This document shows, one piece after another, positions 22,001 to 31,130 of a stretch of 64,000 nucleotides of DNA. The translations under genes were made by a program, and so were the position numbers. Position 1 is the stretch's first letter. Every line of letters begins with the position of its first letter. Source of the DNA: Lepidostoma basale (Eukaryota; Arthropoda; Insecta; Trichoptera; Lepidostomatidae); NCBI GenBank assembly GCA_022606425.2, contig JAHDVF020000527.1:558001-622000 (forward strand), in the 5' to 3' direction. The notes under the pieces were generated by a model that saw only the letters and a list, made by a program, of their open reading frames with translations, was not told where the DNA came from and made no database searches.

Positions 22001-25000
22001 TACCTGTAGAAGGGTTGGGTTGGTACCGAAATCAATGTAAAAAGTACTCTTAAACTCATTACTGACAGAAGCAAAGATGTCAATATAAAATGGGATTCTA
22101 GTGCCAACCCTTAAATATTGAAGTTAAGCTTGGACCTGGTAAAAGAAAGATGAAAGTGGTAAGACGATATAGGCAAATAAATCCATCCTCATTACGATTA
22201 AGAAATGGTTACTTACAAGGATTAGACATATGAAACAACTGGGTTGGAAAGAAATAGTTTAAAAGATGTATACAAATAGTATAACTGAAAAATAAATTTG
22301 AGGAAGACAGAGGAAAATATGGCATGAACAAAATTAATAAATGACATACTGCATGTATTAAGAAATGGCATGATGGCAAGTTAGTTAATTACAATATTCT
22401 AGATAAATCTTTGTCACTCTGATTTTTCATATTTTGTTTTGTCACTTTGATTGTTGTTAAAATGTGGCCATTCTCTAATTTTTTTTTTCTTTTTTAGTTC
22501 CTACTTGGATTAATATAATCATTGGTACCGTGGCATTGATTATACTGGTGGTTTTGATATTTTATAACTGCCTTGGGAAATTAGGGATTCTTTGTAATTT
22601 CTTGTTTACACTTCTAATTCTTTATATGATCGTGGATCTTCCATTTGAAGGTGAGTTAAAAAAATAGATTATAAAAAAATATCTGAAATGTATTTTTCTG
22701 TTCCTTTTTTAATTTTTATTTTTTTATTATTATTTTAAATCAACGATATTAGAATTTATTTTACAATCTTCAATGTGAGCAGAAAATAGCTCATTATTAT
22801 GAAGAAGGAATCTGGTCTTGTCCAGCTTCGAACCCAAGTCCACTTGATCAGAAGCCAAGCGTTCTATCCCCTAGACCACCACCCGATTGTATATATGAGG
22901 GCTGTTTTTTAAGTAAGAGCCGTTTTGTTGTTTACACCAATAGGTGGCACGCGCGCCGCAATGAGTTTTTGCGTTGTGTCCCACCATTCCTTGGGAACAA
23001 CTGTGTTCAGTTTCAGCTGTGTAGGTAACCTGTACGTTCTGCTCTGTGTCTTTAAAATGTTCAAGATAATCTAATCGCCCGCTCCATGCAACGTACCGTC
23101 AGTGATACATTTTTTGTCAGCAAGAAACCTGTCTGCTGCAAACATTCACCGACAGATTCGTGAAGTTTATGGATCTACTGCCATATGTGAAGGTAAAGTG
23201 CGTAACTGGTTCAGAGACTTCAAAGGTGGCCAGGATAACGTCCATGAAGAGTCCTGCTCCAGACTGTGATAACAGACAATATGGTGGCTGCAGTTGAAGT
23301 GAAAATTCTTGAGAACAGACTCTTTACAATAAGCATTCTTTTAAATGACTTTCCTTTCGAGGTCAGTGCTGTACAATATTGTGAAGAAGACGTGAAAATG
23401 GCCGTGACCTCTTGGTTATCGGACCAGGCGGCAAGTTTCTATCTTCTTCTTCAAGTGCCCTGTCGGGTCCCCCCAACATTGGCGATCACCTCGGCAAACC
23501 TGTCCTGCGCCGCTCGGAACAGCTTCACACTTCGGATGCCGGTCCACTCCCTCACGTTTCGCAGCCAGGACATTTGTCTCCTACCGGGCCCTCAGCGTCC
23601 CTCAATTTTCCCCTCCAATTGGAGAAGGTGGTACTTATCCCCACGCATTATATGACCCAGATGTGAAATCTTCTATGAAGTTCTATCAAGTTTCTATGAA
23701 GAGGGTATTCAAAATCTAGTTGTAAGGTATGAGAAGTGTTTAAACAAACTTCACAGCTATGTTGAAAAATAATGAGATGTGTATAGAATCTAAAAAAAAA
23801 TTTGGTTATTGAAAATTATATTTTGTTTGTTATTTATTTTCAAACGGCCCTTATTTAAAAAAAACAGACCTCATATATTTTTTTTTTATAAAATATTCTT
23901 GTGTTGGAAAAATATTTTGAATGAAACTGATCCAACTGCTGAATTTTTTTAAACTTAGAACACTAACTATTTTAGGTATTTAATATTGATGTAAACATCA
24001 GTTTTATAGATGTTTTTAAGTGATGAAGATCCCAAGTATTTTTTTTTGTCAAAAAAAAAATAATGTTATTTCAATTTTAAAAAATAAAGAGTCTAGGAGA
24101 CATTCATGTGAAGTGTGATTTAATAAATATTTTGGTAAAAAAATAAATATTTATAAATAATTGTGGGATAAAATTGGTTAATTTTCCATAAAGTGTTATT
24201 AAACTTCTGTAAACCAAATGTTATTAAATACCTACTTTATATGCAGTTTTTTTTTTGTCATTTTTCAAGAAATAATAAATGTTCCTAACCATTTCACCAT
24301 TCCTTTTCTGTTCTCAAATGGAATGTTATTTTTTTTTCACTTATGTTATTTTCATTTTCAGAAATTTTTGCCATATCCGTGACAGCTGGCCTCATCAGCA
24401 GCATGGCTTGGGTCTTGTGTTTGAAAGCATTTGGGCACGGCATGGCAGCAATTGTTTTATCATCCTTCTGTATCGGATTTCAAATTGCCATGATTATTTT
24501 TTATACCATTACAGGTAAGTATTTTTTTTAAACATTTTTTAACACTGGTTTAAAAAATAAGCTATACTCCAAATAAATACTGTTTTAATATTGTTTTTAT
24601 TAATGTTTGTATAGCTATTTTAGACTTAAATAATAAAAAAATAAGTTTTTAAAAATTTTATTCATAAGCATATCATAATCTCTGCAATAATTTTCATGTG
24701 CTTCAAACTTTAAAATAGTAATTTAAAAATATTTTTTAATATTTATTTATTTATTGATCATTTACCAAGAACATGGTTTTAATACCTCCCAACTGGGGTA
24801 ATCTGTTCTAGGAAGGTATTTTTCACACTCTATATAATCTCAATAGAAAAATTACAAAATTAGGGAACAAAACATATTATCTTAATGTGGATTAATTGAA
24901 AATCAATTGTCTTATATGATATATTAACACTATTTAAAAAAAGCATACTACGAGGCATATCCAGAAAGTAAGTGTACTGAGGCTCTCACGACCGGATGGA

Positions 25001-27042
25001 TTTTATTTTCGACATGTTGGCTACACTTCTGTGTAGCCTGACCCTTCCCCTCCGCAATGAGACCGGTTGAGAAGTGTCGATGCGACAACACATTTCGTGA
25101 AAAATATCAATCCAATCTCCCGCCAAGTGCGAAATACGCGGCGTCATCCGTTATCTCGTGTGGAAGGAAAAACCTCCGATTTAGGTTTATAATGAGGTGA
25201 AAACTGCATATGGAACAAGAGGAGAGGCATACTGACAAAGGGAGTCTGCCTGCTGCACGACAATGCCAGACCACACATGGCCAACACCACGAAGGAATTG
25301 CTCGCCTCGTTTAAATGGGATGTCCTGAACCATCCCGCGCATTCCCCTGACCTAGCACCTTCAGATTACTATCTCTTTACCTCCCTGAAGCTGCACATGG
25401 GTGGAAAAAGGTTTACAACCGACGAGGAGGTAAAGGAGGAGGTGACGAAGGGGTTGGCGGAAAACTAATTTGAGGAAGGCATCAAAAAGTTGATACCCCG
25501 CTTCACCACCTGCATTGAGAGGAATGGCGACTATGTCGAAAAATAGCTTACATATGTACAACGGTAACCATGTAACGTTTTTGTTTAAATAAAATAAATT
25601 GTAACCTACAAAAATTCAGTACACTTACTTTCTGGATATGCCTCGTACATTCAAGTCAACCTTTTTTTATTGTCTCTGAAGTAACATGTTTTTTGGTATT
25701 TGCCTATTGTCATTTCTTGTTGGTCATTTATATTTCTTATATTTTGATTTTTATCCGAGTTAGAATTTGATCTGAAAGGATTTGAAGTAAATTTTTTAAA
25801 TGTTTTTTTCCATTTCAGATTTATACCCCATTCTTCAGAGTAACCTGAATTACTGGTCCATTTACTTCATGGTAATCCTTATTGTGATGCTCTGTATCTT
25901 TCCAACGACTCACACAGCCAACAGCCTGGCTAGCTCCATCATTGGATCTTTCACTGCCCTGGTGGCCATAGAGCTGGCTCTTGGCTCCTACTTGCGGTAC
26001 ATGTTTGTGAATATTATCAGACGTTGTACTGTTGACAACTTTAATAACGCCGCTATAATGCCTCCATATCAGTGGAGAGGTGAGTATATTTAAAAAAAAA
26101 TACATGTTATCTGTTGTATGCAGTTGTTTCTTTACGGTTAATATTAATGTTTTTGCTACACAAATTACGTTGTACATTTTACTGTCTTGTGTATATAATG
26201 TCTTATTTCTGTATTCAGTTGAGTGCATTTTTTGTTTGTTTAGTAATCACACGGTTTCCTCTTTATATAGATACTAAAAATACATTTTAGGAATTTTTGA
26301 TTAACTTAATGCTTAACTTTGTGAGATTGACGAGTAATTTCATGAGTAAAAACATTGTTTTTACAACTGTTTTTTCCTGAGGCAATCTGTCGTTACTATT
26401 AAATTCAAGGAAATCAGTCATGCTTTAAAAAAAAATTGTGATTGTTGCTCTTTTGAATTGTTTCGTTTTTGTTCTTTATTTTTAAATTCCTGTTATTTTA
26501 AAAGTATTGCAATTAAATATTTTGAATGAATTGAAAATTTGCTTATGATATAACACCAAATTAAGGTCATGTTTGAATTCGAATCAGTATTCACTATGTT
26601 AGAAGTATTAATTTGTTTGGAAATTTTCCAAAGCTCTTTCATTGATGCATTTGTTCACCTGTTGCACGTTATCCTAATTTACTTTGTCCAGAAACATTTT
26701 TGGACACCCTAGAACCAAGAAATGAATCTACCAAAGCCACAAAAGTGTTGTTTACTCTCGTTTATAGTTATTTAGCAACTTATCTTCAGAAGCAATTAAT
26801 TGTATTTTACAGATGGAATTGCAACACTCATTTGGGCTATACTTGCCATAATTGGTTTTATAGCTCAGCGTTGCTTCAGTAAAAATCGTGATGGAGAACG
26901 CTTACCGCTTTTGCAAGAGACACACAATTATGCCCCATCTGCCCCTTGGCTAGAACCCGAAAATCGGGGCCTTGGACCCTACTGGCTGATCCATAATAAT
27001 AACGGCCGTAGCAGAGTTACCCGTTACAACAATAGAAGCTGA
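19031..27042 (+). CDS. TM7SF3: Seven-span membrane protein, TM7SF3 homologue (spliced gene, long form)
   Basis: Nine exons join in one frame: 19031-19097, 19316-19645, 20673-20935, 21401-21554, 21636-21791, 22498-22650, 24362-24514, 25819-26079 and 26813-27042; total 1767 nt, 588 residues, close to the roughly 570 of vertebrate TM7SF3. All introns are GT/AG. A signal peptide (about 1-20) is followed by a luminal/extracellular beta-rich domain (about 23-270) with several N-glycosylation sequons (NLS, NGT, NLT, NGT, NDT) and the family word APIPGGCN at the exon 2/3 join. The C-terminal half (about 272-540) is a row of hydrophobic helices. TM7SF3 is a plasma-membrane and nuclear-rim protein linked in vertebrates to cell survival and splicing control; that role is not shown by sequence. 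Exons 5-8 are all multiples of three with phase-1 ends. A second last exon at 28606-28796 gives another C-terminus. Repeats fill introns 2, 3, 6 and 7. Confidence 0.9.
19316..19645 (+). CDS. TM7SF3: TM7SF3 exon 2: N-terminal luminal domain
   Basis: Residues 23-132. Acceptor TTTTTTCAG at 19307-19315, donor GTATAT at 19646. Contains sequons NLS, NGT, NLT and a second NGT. The phase-1 ends restore the codons D at the start and A at the next join. Confidence 0.9.
19685..20005 (-). mobile_element. Retroposon family H in TM7SF3 intron 2
   Basis: Reverse-strand copy starting with the AAATCAAATCAAATCAG tail and running through TTAGAGATGGTTTGACATTAG and GAGGAGACCGC. Best intact counterpart of the 130-603 copy. 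Confidence 0.65.
20119..20570. mobile_element. TTAA MITE (family P) in TM7SF3 intron 2
   Basis: Left end CCCCCTATAGTGCACCTGAC; right end, read inward, CCCCCTATATGTGCCTGGC, with TTAA at 20571-20574. This is a piggyBac-type MITE. Relatives are at 27117-27860 and 28800-28889. SINE1 is nested at 20330-20530. Confidence 0.6.
20330..20530 (-). mobile_element. SINE1 nested in MITE P
   Basis: Reverse copy with GATTCTCGTGACATTTTGAC, TCAGACCAAAGACAG and the B box complement GGGAATCGAACCC. Confidence 0.65.
20673..20935 (+). CDS. TM7SF3: TM7SF3 exon 3: luminal domain with PIPGGCN motif
   Basis: Residues 133-220. Acceptor TTTTCAAG ends at 20672; donor GTAGCC at 20936, phase 0. PIPGGCN at the start is the strongest family signature in the gene. 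Without splicing the frame would run only to a TGA near 20993, inside LINE D sequence, which supports the donor. Confidence 0.85.
20950..21390 (-). mobile_element. LINE D fragment in TM7SF3 intron 3
   Basis: Reverse-strand match to 7500-7815, with further polymerase C-terminal sequence: reverse words of TGGAC..AGGCCAACGTTCAGC, AGGCGGGCTGAAGTGACGG and TGTTGTCGAATAAATTC. It fills nearly all of the intron. Confidence 0.55.
21401..21554 (+). CDS. TM7SF3: TM7SF3 exon 4
   Basis: Residues 221-271, AQKPFTISHMKRM through GIGSVYAVIASK to AVYNGS. Acceptor TGTTTTTAG, donor GTGAGT at 21555, phase 1. This is the end of the luminal domain. It is frame-consistent only with the phase-0 end of exon 3. Confidence 0.85.
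21636..21791 (+). CDS. TM7SF3: TM7SF3 exon 5: first membrane helices
   Basis: Residues 272-323. Two hydrophobic stretches (ILFPFISLLGLILSFCGHF and VFGFTSCSVLTLILTANFV) joined by YNAHVL. 156 nt, donor GTAAAA. Confidence 0.9.
22100..22395 (+). mobile_element. Degenerate LINE A 3' fragment in TM7SF3 intron 5
   Basis: Weak but ordered matches: GAAAGATGAAAGTGGTAAG, GAGGAAGACAGAGGAAAATATGGCATGAAC, ending GGCATGATGGCAAGTTAG. Confidence 0.45.
22498..22650 (+). CDS. TM7SF3: TM7SF3 exon 6: membrane helices
   Basis: Residues 324-374. Two hydrophobic helices, IIIGTVALIILVVLIFY and CNFLFTLLILYMIV, joined by NCLGKLGIL. Long T-rich acceptor tract; donor GTGAGT at 22651. 153 nt. Confidence 0.9.
22760..22893 (-). 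mobile_element. SINE2 (second tRNA-derived SINE)
   Basis: On the minus strand the head reads GGGTGGTGGTCTAGGGGATAG (A-box region) and later GACTTGGGTTCGAAG (B box). A second copy is at 30975-31075. It is too degenerate outside the boxes to be a tRNA gene. Confidence 0.55.
22896..23873 (+). mobile_element. Mariner-like element relic in TM7SF3 intron 6
   Basis: TA at 22894-22895 and 23874-23875. Ends are TGAGGGCTGTTTTTTAAGTA and the inward right end TGAGGTCTGTTTTTTTTAAA. Transposase scraps: SAANIHRQIREVYG, KVRNWFRDFKGGQDNVHEE (N-terminal helix-turn-helix region), then loss of the catalytic part. A LINE C scrap is nested at about 23440-23670. Confidence 0.65.
23440..23670 (-). mobile_element. 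LINE C 3' scrap nested in the mariner relic
   Basis: Shares CTTCTTC, GTGCCCTGTCGGGTCC, TTGGCGATCACCTCGGC with 16290-16350, then reverse-strand coding words near PGRR and the LHLGHIMR-type region. Confidence 0.5.
24362..24514 (+). CDS. TM7SF3: TM7SF3 exon 7: membrane helices
   Basis: Residues 375-425: ISVTAGLISSMAWVLCLKAF and IVLSSFCIGFQIAMIIFYTI. Acceptor TTTTCAG ends 24361; donor GTAAGT at 24515. 153 nt. Confidence 0.9.
24745..25745. repeat. Repeat N carrying a mariner insertion, TM7SF3 intron 7
   Basis: Flanks at 24745-24950 (TTGATCATTTACCAAGAAC, GGGTAATCTGTTCTAGG) and 25648-25745 (TATTGTCTCTGAAGTAACATG, TTGTCATTTCTTG) align in order with 62800-63115, which has no mariner. Confidence 0.6.
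24951..25645 (+). mobile_element. Internally deleted mariner (DD34D type), copy 1
   Basis: About 30-bp perfect terminal inverted repeats starting CGAGGCATATCCAGAAAGTA, with TA on both sides (24949-24950, 25646-25647): a well-kept 695-bp copy. The middle of the transposase is deleted. What remains reads LLHDNARPH and [13 protein letters not shown], the second and third catalytic Asp regions; 34 residues lie between D of HDN and D of PSD, as in mariner DD34D. A stop (TAA) ends the frame at AEN. Confidence 0.85.
25819..26079 (+). CDS. TM7SF3: TM7SF3 exon 8: membrane helices
   Basis: Residues 426-512. Hydrophobic SIYFMVILIVMLCIF and IIGSFTALVAIELALGSYL, then a polar loop ending PPYQWRG. Acceptor CATTTCAG, donor GTGAGT at 26080, phase 1. 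This donor can join either last exon. Confidence 0.9.
26813..27042 (+). CDS. TM7SF3: TM7SF3 last exon, version A
   Basis: Residues 513-588. DGIATLIWAILAIIGFIAQR is the last membrane helix, followed by a cytoplasmic tail with the acidic dileucine-type word GERLPLL and a long polar end to NNRS, stop TGA at 27040. Acceptor TATTTTACAG. A TTAA MITE begins 75 bases after the stop. Confidence 0.9.
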
Positions 27043-27116
27043 ATATTCATTATTAACCTTAATTTAATTACCCTTAATAGGTGTGTGTGTGTTTGCGTTA
27101 TTTCTTTTACTTTTAA

Positions 27117-27860
27117 CCCCTGTTGTGCGGCTGGTTACATTTGCAGTCCATAAAAATTTATTTCAAACTGAGGACTGAATTTGCAGGTCTTATATGAGTA
27201 TATATAGGTTGTTTTTTTAGAGGTTTGATTTTTAAACTAGCAACATTGTTTCTACAGACTCAATTTGACAGTTGATTTGTAGTCAGTACTTTTTGCCATT
27301 TCACCATGAGTAGACTGACGTCAGAACAGCGCTTGCAAATTGTGCAAATTTATTTTGGAAATCATGGTTCGTTTCGCCAAACTTATCGTGCACTACGTCC
27401 ATTTTACGGTCGACATAATTGTCCATCCGAGCAAGTTGTTCGGAAGACCATGAATCATTTTCTTGCTACGTACACTCAAGTGGATAATACGCATCCACAA
27501 AGACGACAATTGTCAATAATTGGACTTCACGATTGCGCTTCATTCGAGCTAGCCGTGGCGCTCATATGCCTGAAATCATATATATTTAAACAATAATGAC
27601 ATAAAATTATCTATTAAATAAAGCCAATATCAAAGACATTCACATTATTTTAATGCATTTTTTTTTTTCATTTTGAATATGTACTGTATACCTCTAAAAA
27701 AAACAACCTATATCATAAAGATTTTTCCCAACTATTAAACTGTGCGTAGTATTATTATGAACTGGGGCAATCTGTCTAAGTTGCTAAGTAGCCAGCCGTA
27801 ATTCGAGATATATATATATTTTTTACTGCAAATGATGCCAGCTGCATAATGGCTGTTGAA
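27117..27860. mobile_element. TTAA MITE (family P) after TM7SF3 last exon A
   Basis: TTAA at 27113-27116, left end CCCCTGTTGTGCGGCTGG. The right half after 27712 has TGAACTGGGGCAATCTGTC and AGCCAGCCGTAATTCGAGA, as at 20260 and 28815. Right end is decayed. A Tc1/mariner-type element is inserted. Confidence 0.6.
27205..27710 (+). mobile_element. Tc1/mariner-type deletion derivative nested in MITE P
   Basis: Ends AGGTTGTTTTTTTAGAGGT and its inverted match ACCTCTAAAAAAAACAACCT, TA/TATA on both sides. The frame from 27306 starts MSRLTSEQRLQIVQIYFGNH, the N-terminal helix-turn-helix of a transposase, through FRQTYRALRPFYGRH; after about residue 68 it leaves the family (internal deletion) and stops at 27594. 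Confidence 0.7.
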
Positions 27861-28069
27861 GACCTTAATTGAAATATATATATGTATATTTACAATGCCA
27901 CTTTATATAAAAAAAATATTCGTACACGGCTTTAATGTTTAACGTTTTGTGCATAATGTTGATGTATTTTTTTTGCCCCATCATGAATTACATATTTTTA
28001 AATTTTTATATGAAGCACTCACTCGGTGGTTAGACATTTTAAAAATATAAAATAAAAAATAAATAAATG

Positions 28070-28250
28070 TATTTAATCACGGAATGATTATCATATTTGA
28101 TGCCAACTAATTTCGCTTGGACCTAAGCTTCATCAGGGCATTATAACAACAGTTGTTATACTGCCCTGATGAAACTTGGGTCCAAGCGAAAGTAGTTAGC
28201 ATCAAATGTAATATTATCAAATATAATAATACCGTGGTTAAATACAAAGT
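28070..28250. mobile_element. Palindromic foldback element
   Basis: Arms are near-perfect reverse complements (TTTGATGCCAACTAATTTCG ... AAAGTAGTTAGCATCAAAT; TCATCAGGGC ... GCCCTGATGA). CTGATGA 28166-28172, hairpin with CTTGG/CCAAG, GAAA 28188-28191. A diverged arm follows at 28300-28390. Confidence 0.75.
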
Positions 28251-28605
28251 TTTTTTAAATTTCTTTTACATATTTTTTTAAATTTATATATCATTACATT
28301 TGAGGATGTCAACAAGATGAAACATGTCACTTCCATTAAATATAATACAATATAATAAAACTAGAAAACTGACATACATGCTTTACATAAATATAATTTC
28401 TTACTAAATCATTCATCCTCACACCCTTTCTCTAGTGTAATAAACAAATTTATTTTTATTATTTTGACTTCCTTTGACTACACCTGCAAGCATAGACCAT
28501 AAATGTAGATCCTACGCAGTCTTCTTTATTTGTGCCATATAAATTAAGATTTTTAAAGGAGATATTTTGAACCAGGTAGATACCAATTTTACTAAAAAAT
28601 TTCAG

Positions 28606-28796
28606 ATGGAGTGGCAACACTGATATGGGTTGTCCTTGCTGTGATTGGTTTTATTGTCCAAAGGTGCATCATTAACATGGGGGGTAACAGCGAGGAGACT
28701 TTGCCCTTGTTACGTGAGCCACCACATCACCACGGGGCTGACAACGTCACCCATTATAGACCCCCGAATTCTAACAGATTTCATAGGGTGCATTAA
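28606..28796 (+). CDS. TM7SF3: TM7SF3 last exon, version B (alternative C-terminus)
   Basis: A diverged copy of version A: DGVATLIWVVLAVIGFIVQR, then EETLPLLREP and a short His/Asn-rich tail, stop TAA at 28794. The acceptor AAATTTCAG and phase match exon 8, giving a 575-residue protein. The open frame, conserved helix and kept LPLL word argue that it is used. AATAAA occurs at 28811 and near 28946. Confidence 0.8.
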
Positions 28797-28799
28797 ATT

Positions 28800-28889
28800 A
28801 TTTAAATCATAATAAACTGGGACTGTCTGAGCTTTAAACGTAACTGCAGTTCGAGACCATTTTTTTTTACTCCAGCCGCACAATGGGGT
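28800..28889. mobile_element. 3' part of MITE P after TM7SF3 last exon B
   Basis: CTGGGACTGTCTGAGC, ACTGCAGTTCGAGACC and the end CCAGCCGCACAATGGGG with TTAA at 28890-28893. It begins within a few bases of the stop codon. Confidence 0.6.
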
Positions 28890-29069
28890 TTAATTAGAGA
28901 ATGTTTTAATAACATGTAATATCAGATTATAATGGAATTGTCACAATAAATATGTATGTCATTAAATGTTTATGATTTGATTATAAATTTAGATCTCAAA
29001 TTGCCTTTGGTTTAACAATGCTAGAATATAAAACTGCAAACAAAACAATTTAGCTTGTACAAGTAGGTA

Positions 29070-29791
29070 CAGTACACTCCCGATTTTCCGGGGTCGGGTT
29101 AACCGGGAAATGGATTATCCTGGACACTTGAGTCATTGAAAAAATATTTTATAAAAAAATATATATTTAACAATAGTACTTATAATGCAAACAAAAACTC
29201 AAATCTGACACAATGACATTGGGCATTTAGTTCACATTTGCGCCACCGCCAACATACGTTTGTGGCTCTATAGTCGTGTCATAAATTTTCAAGTTTGCCA
29301 TAGAGCACCCGCAGTATACTCATAAAACATTGTCATTAATTTTATTTTACTGTCAAAAAGTGTCTATGATAATGGATAAACGCAAACGAGTCGTACTTTC
29401 AATTGAACAAAAACTCAAAATAATTCAATAGTTTTAAATTGGTGCAACCATTAAATATTGATAGAATCAATATAATGTTGGTGATCGAACTATACGGGAC
29501 ATCATTAATAAAAAGAAAAAAATTTATAGATTTTATGGGAACATCGGATAGCGCCAAAGGCATGCTCAGTAGAAAGACTATGAAGTTGTCATCTTACGAA
29601 GATCTCGATAATGCAATGGTTTTATGGTTCCGTCAACCAAGGGCGGAAGGTATTCCTGTCTCAGGGGCTGTTTGTGTAGCTAAAGCCAAATGAATTGAAA
29701 TGAATTGAAATTACATTTTTAAAATGTTTTTGATTAACCGGGAAATCGATTATACCGGATTTTTTTCACCTGGAAAATCGGGAGTGTACTG
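29070..29791 (+). mobile_element. Tigger/pogo-like element, internally deleted
   Basis: TA at 29068-29069 and 29792-29793. Inverted ends CAGTACACTCCCGATTTTCC. An N-terminal transposase start near 29372 reads MDKRKRVVLSIEQKLKIIQ, typical of the CENP-B/Tigger helix-turn-helix, then stops. A later frame (29439-29693) has DRTIRDI-type sequence frameshifted, and LSSYEDLDNAMVLWFRQ of the second DNA-binding region. No DDE core. Confidence 0.75.
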
Positions 29792-30734
29792 TATGTGGCA
29801 ACTCGATACTCGTCACTTCACACCCACACAGAAGGTGCATGAATTTCATTTATTGATTTCTTTTAAATAATGAACATAAAACCAGGTTTTGCATGATTTG
29901 AAATGGGTTCTGTGGTCAAAAAAGTTCGAGAACCACTAGTTTAGGACAACCTAGTTTAATATAATAACATTTCAGAACACCATGTATAAGATACATAAGT
30001 AGTTGTGTCAAATATTTATAGTCTCCCATTGCATTTGTATTGTTATGAAATGTGAGTCTATTCAAGGGATAAGTGAGGGGCGTAGAGTGCGATGCACATA
30101 TTAAGTCCTCCATTGTTATATTTTTGGGGTTACCCCCCTCGGATTCTTTACAGAGTTACCCCTCAAATCTAAATCCTCTGTATTATGTAAAGCTATTCAA
30201 GTTTGGATAGAGGAATCCGCACTTTTTTGTTACTGTTATCAAAAAAAAAAAAACTAATGAATAAGATTATTGATAAATTTTTAATTGTTTACCTAAAGTA
30301 TAAATTTGGGATATTCTTAAAGGCATATTAAAACACTAGAAAATAATAACAATGACTTTTTGTAAATCTATGATGAAAATTTGAAATATTTTGGCATACG
30401 TAAACTCATATCAATGGAACAACGGTATTTACATATGTTTTAGTAAAATTTTGCAGTGGGTTACAGGAAATCATCAGCTATTTTGGTGATGTAAAATATG
30501 GTATTTATATTTATGTTAAGCATTTTTGGATTTGATGAATTTTTTTAAATAACCCCCGTTTACGGCTAGGATAAAATTAAAAATTCCTTATTAATAATGT
30601 TAATAGTGAATATAAAAATATATTTACACTTGTATTTTTTTTAATAATTAAAAACGTTAAAGTGGTATTCCATAATTATGATTTATAGATAATTAAAAAA
30701 GTGTTATATCTACTGATGAAAATAACACTATTTT

Positions 30735-31130
30735 AATTTTATAAGGATTAATTGTATTGTATCTCAATAGAAATGAAGATGTAAATAATTTTCTGGGGAC
30801 AGAATGTGGTGGCCGAGGCGCTTACAGGACTTATGACCTGTCATTGGTTGGGTTGAGCGATCGCTTTATGTTTAACAACATTCCCCATTCCACCTTTTTT
30901 CTTATGACCACCACGTATGACAAATTTTTGGAACTTGTATATATGGTAGGATTCCATGCATATTTCAGTTTTTCTTTTTTTTAAAGTCTAATACCAAAGA
31001 TTTGCTCGAACCCAAGTCCCCTGGATCAGAAGCCAAGCGTTCTATCCCCTAGACCACCACCCGAATTCACTCTACACTAGCGTCATCTATTAAGATTGGA
31101 AAGCATTAAGCAGAAAATCTTTATATTTTA
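30735..31130 (-). mobile_element. Family M1 copy with nested SINE2
   Basis: Reverse-strand unit: TTGTATCTCAATAGAAATG, GACCTGTCATTGGTTGGGTT, then SINE2 at about 30975-31075, then the rest TAGCGTCATCTATTAAG. Confidence 0.6.
30975..31075 (-). mobile_element. SINE2 copy
   Basis: Minus-strand head GGGTGGTGGTCTAGGGGATAG and CTTGGGTTCGAGC; second copy of the SINE at 22760-22893. Confidence 0.55.

Noticed and set aside
22815..22893. tRNA gene on the minus strand
   Set aside because: Only the boxes fit; no complete cloverleaf, and a second copy shares non-tRNA sequence. SINE2.
30118..30180. Conserved noncoding RNA near TTACCCCCCTCGG words
   Set aside because: No stem structure or repeat support seen.
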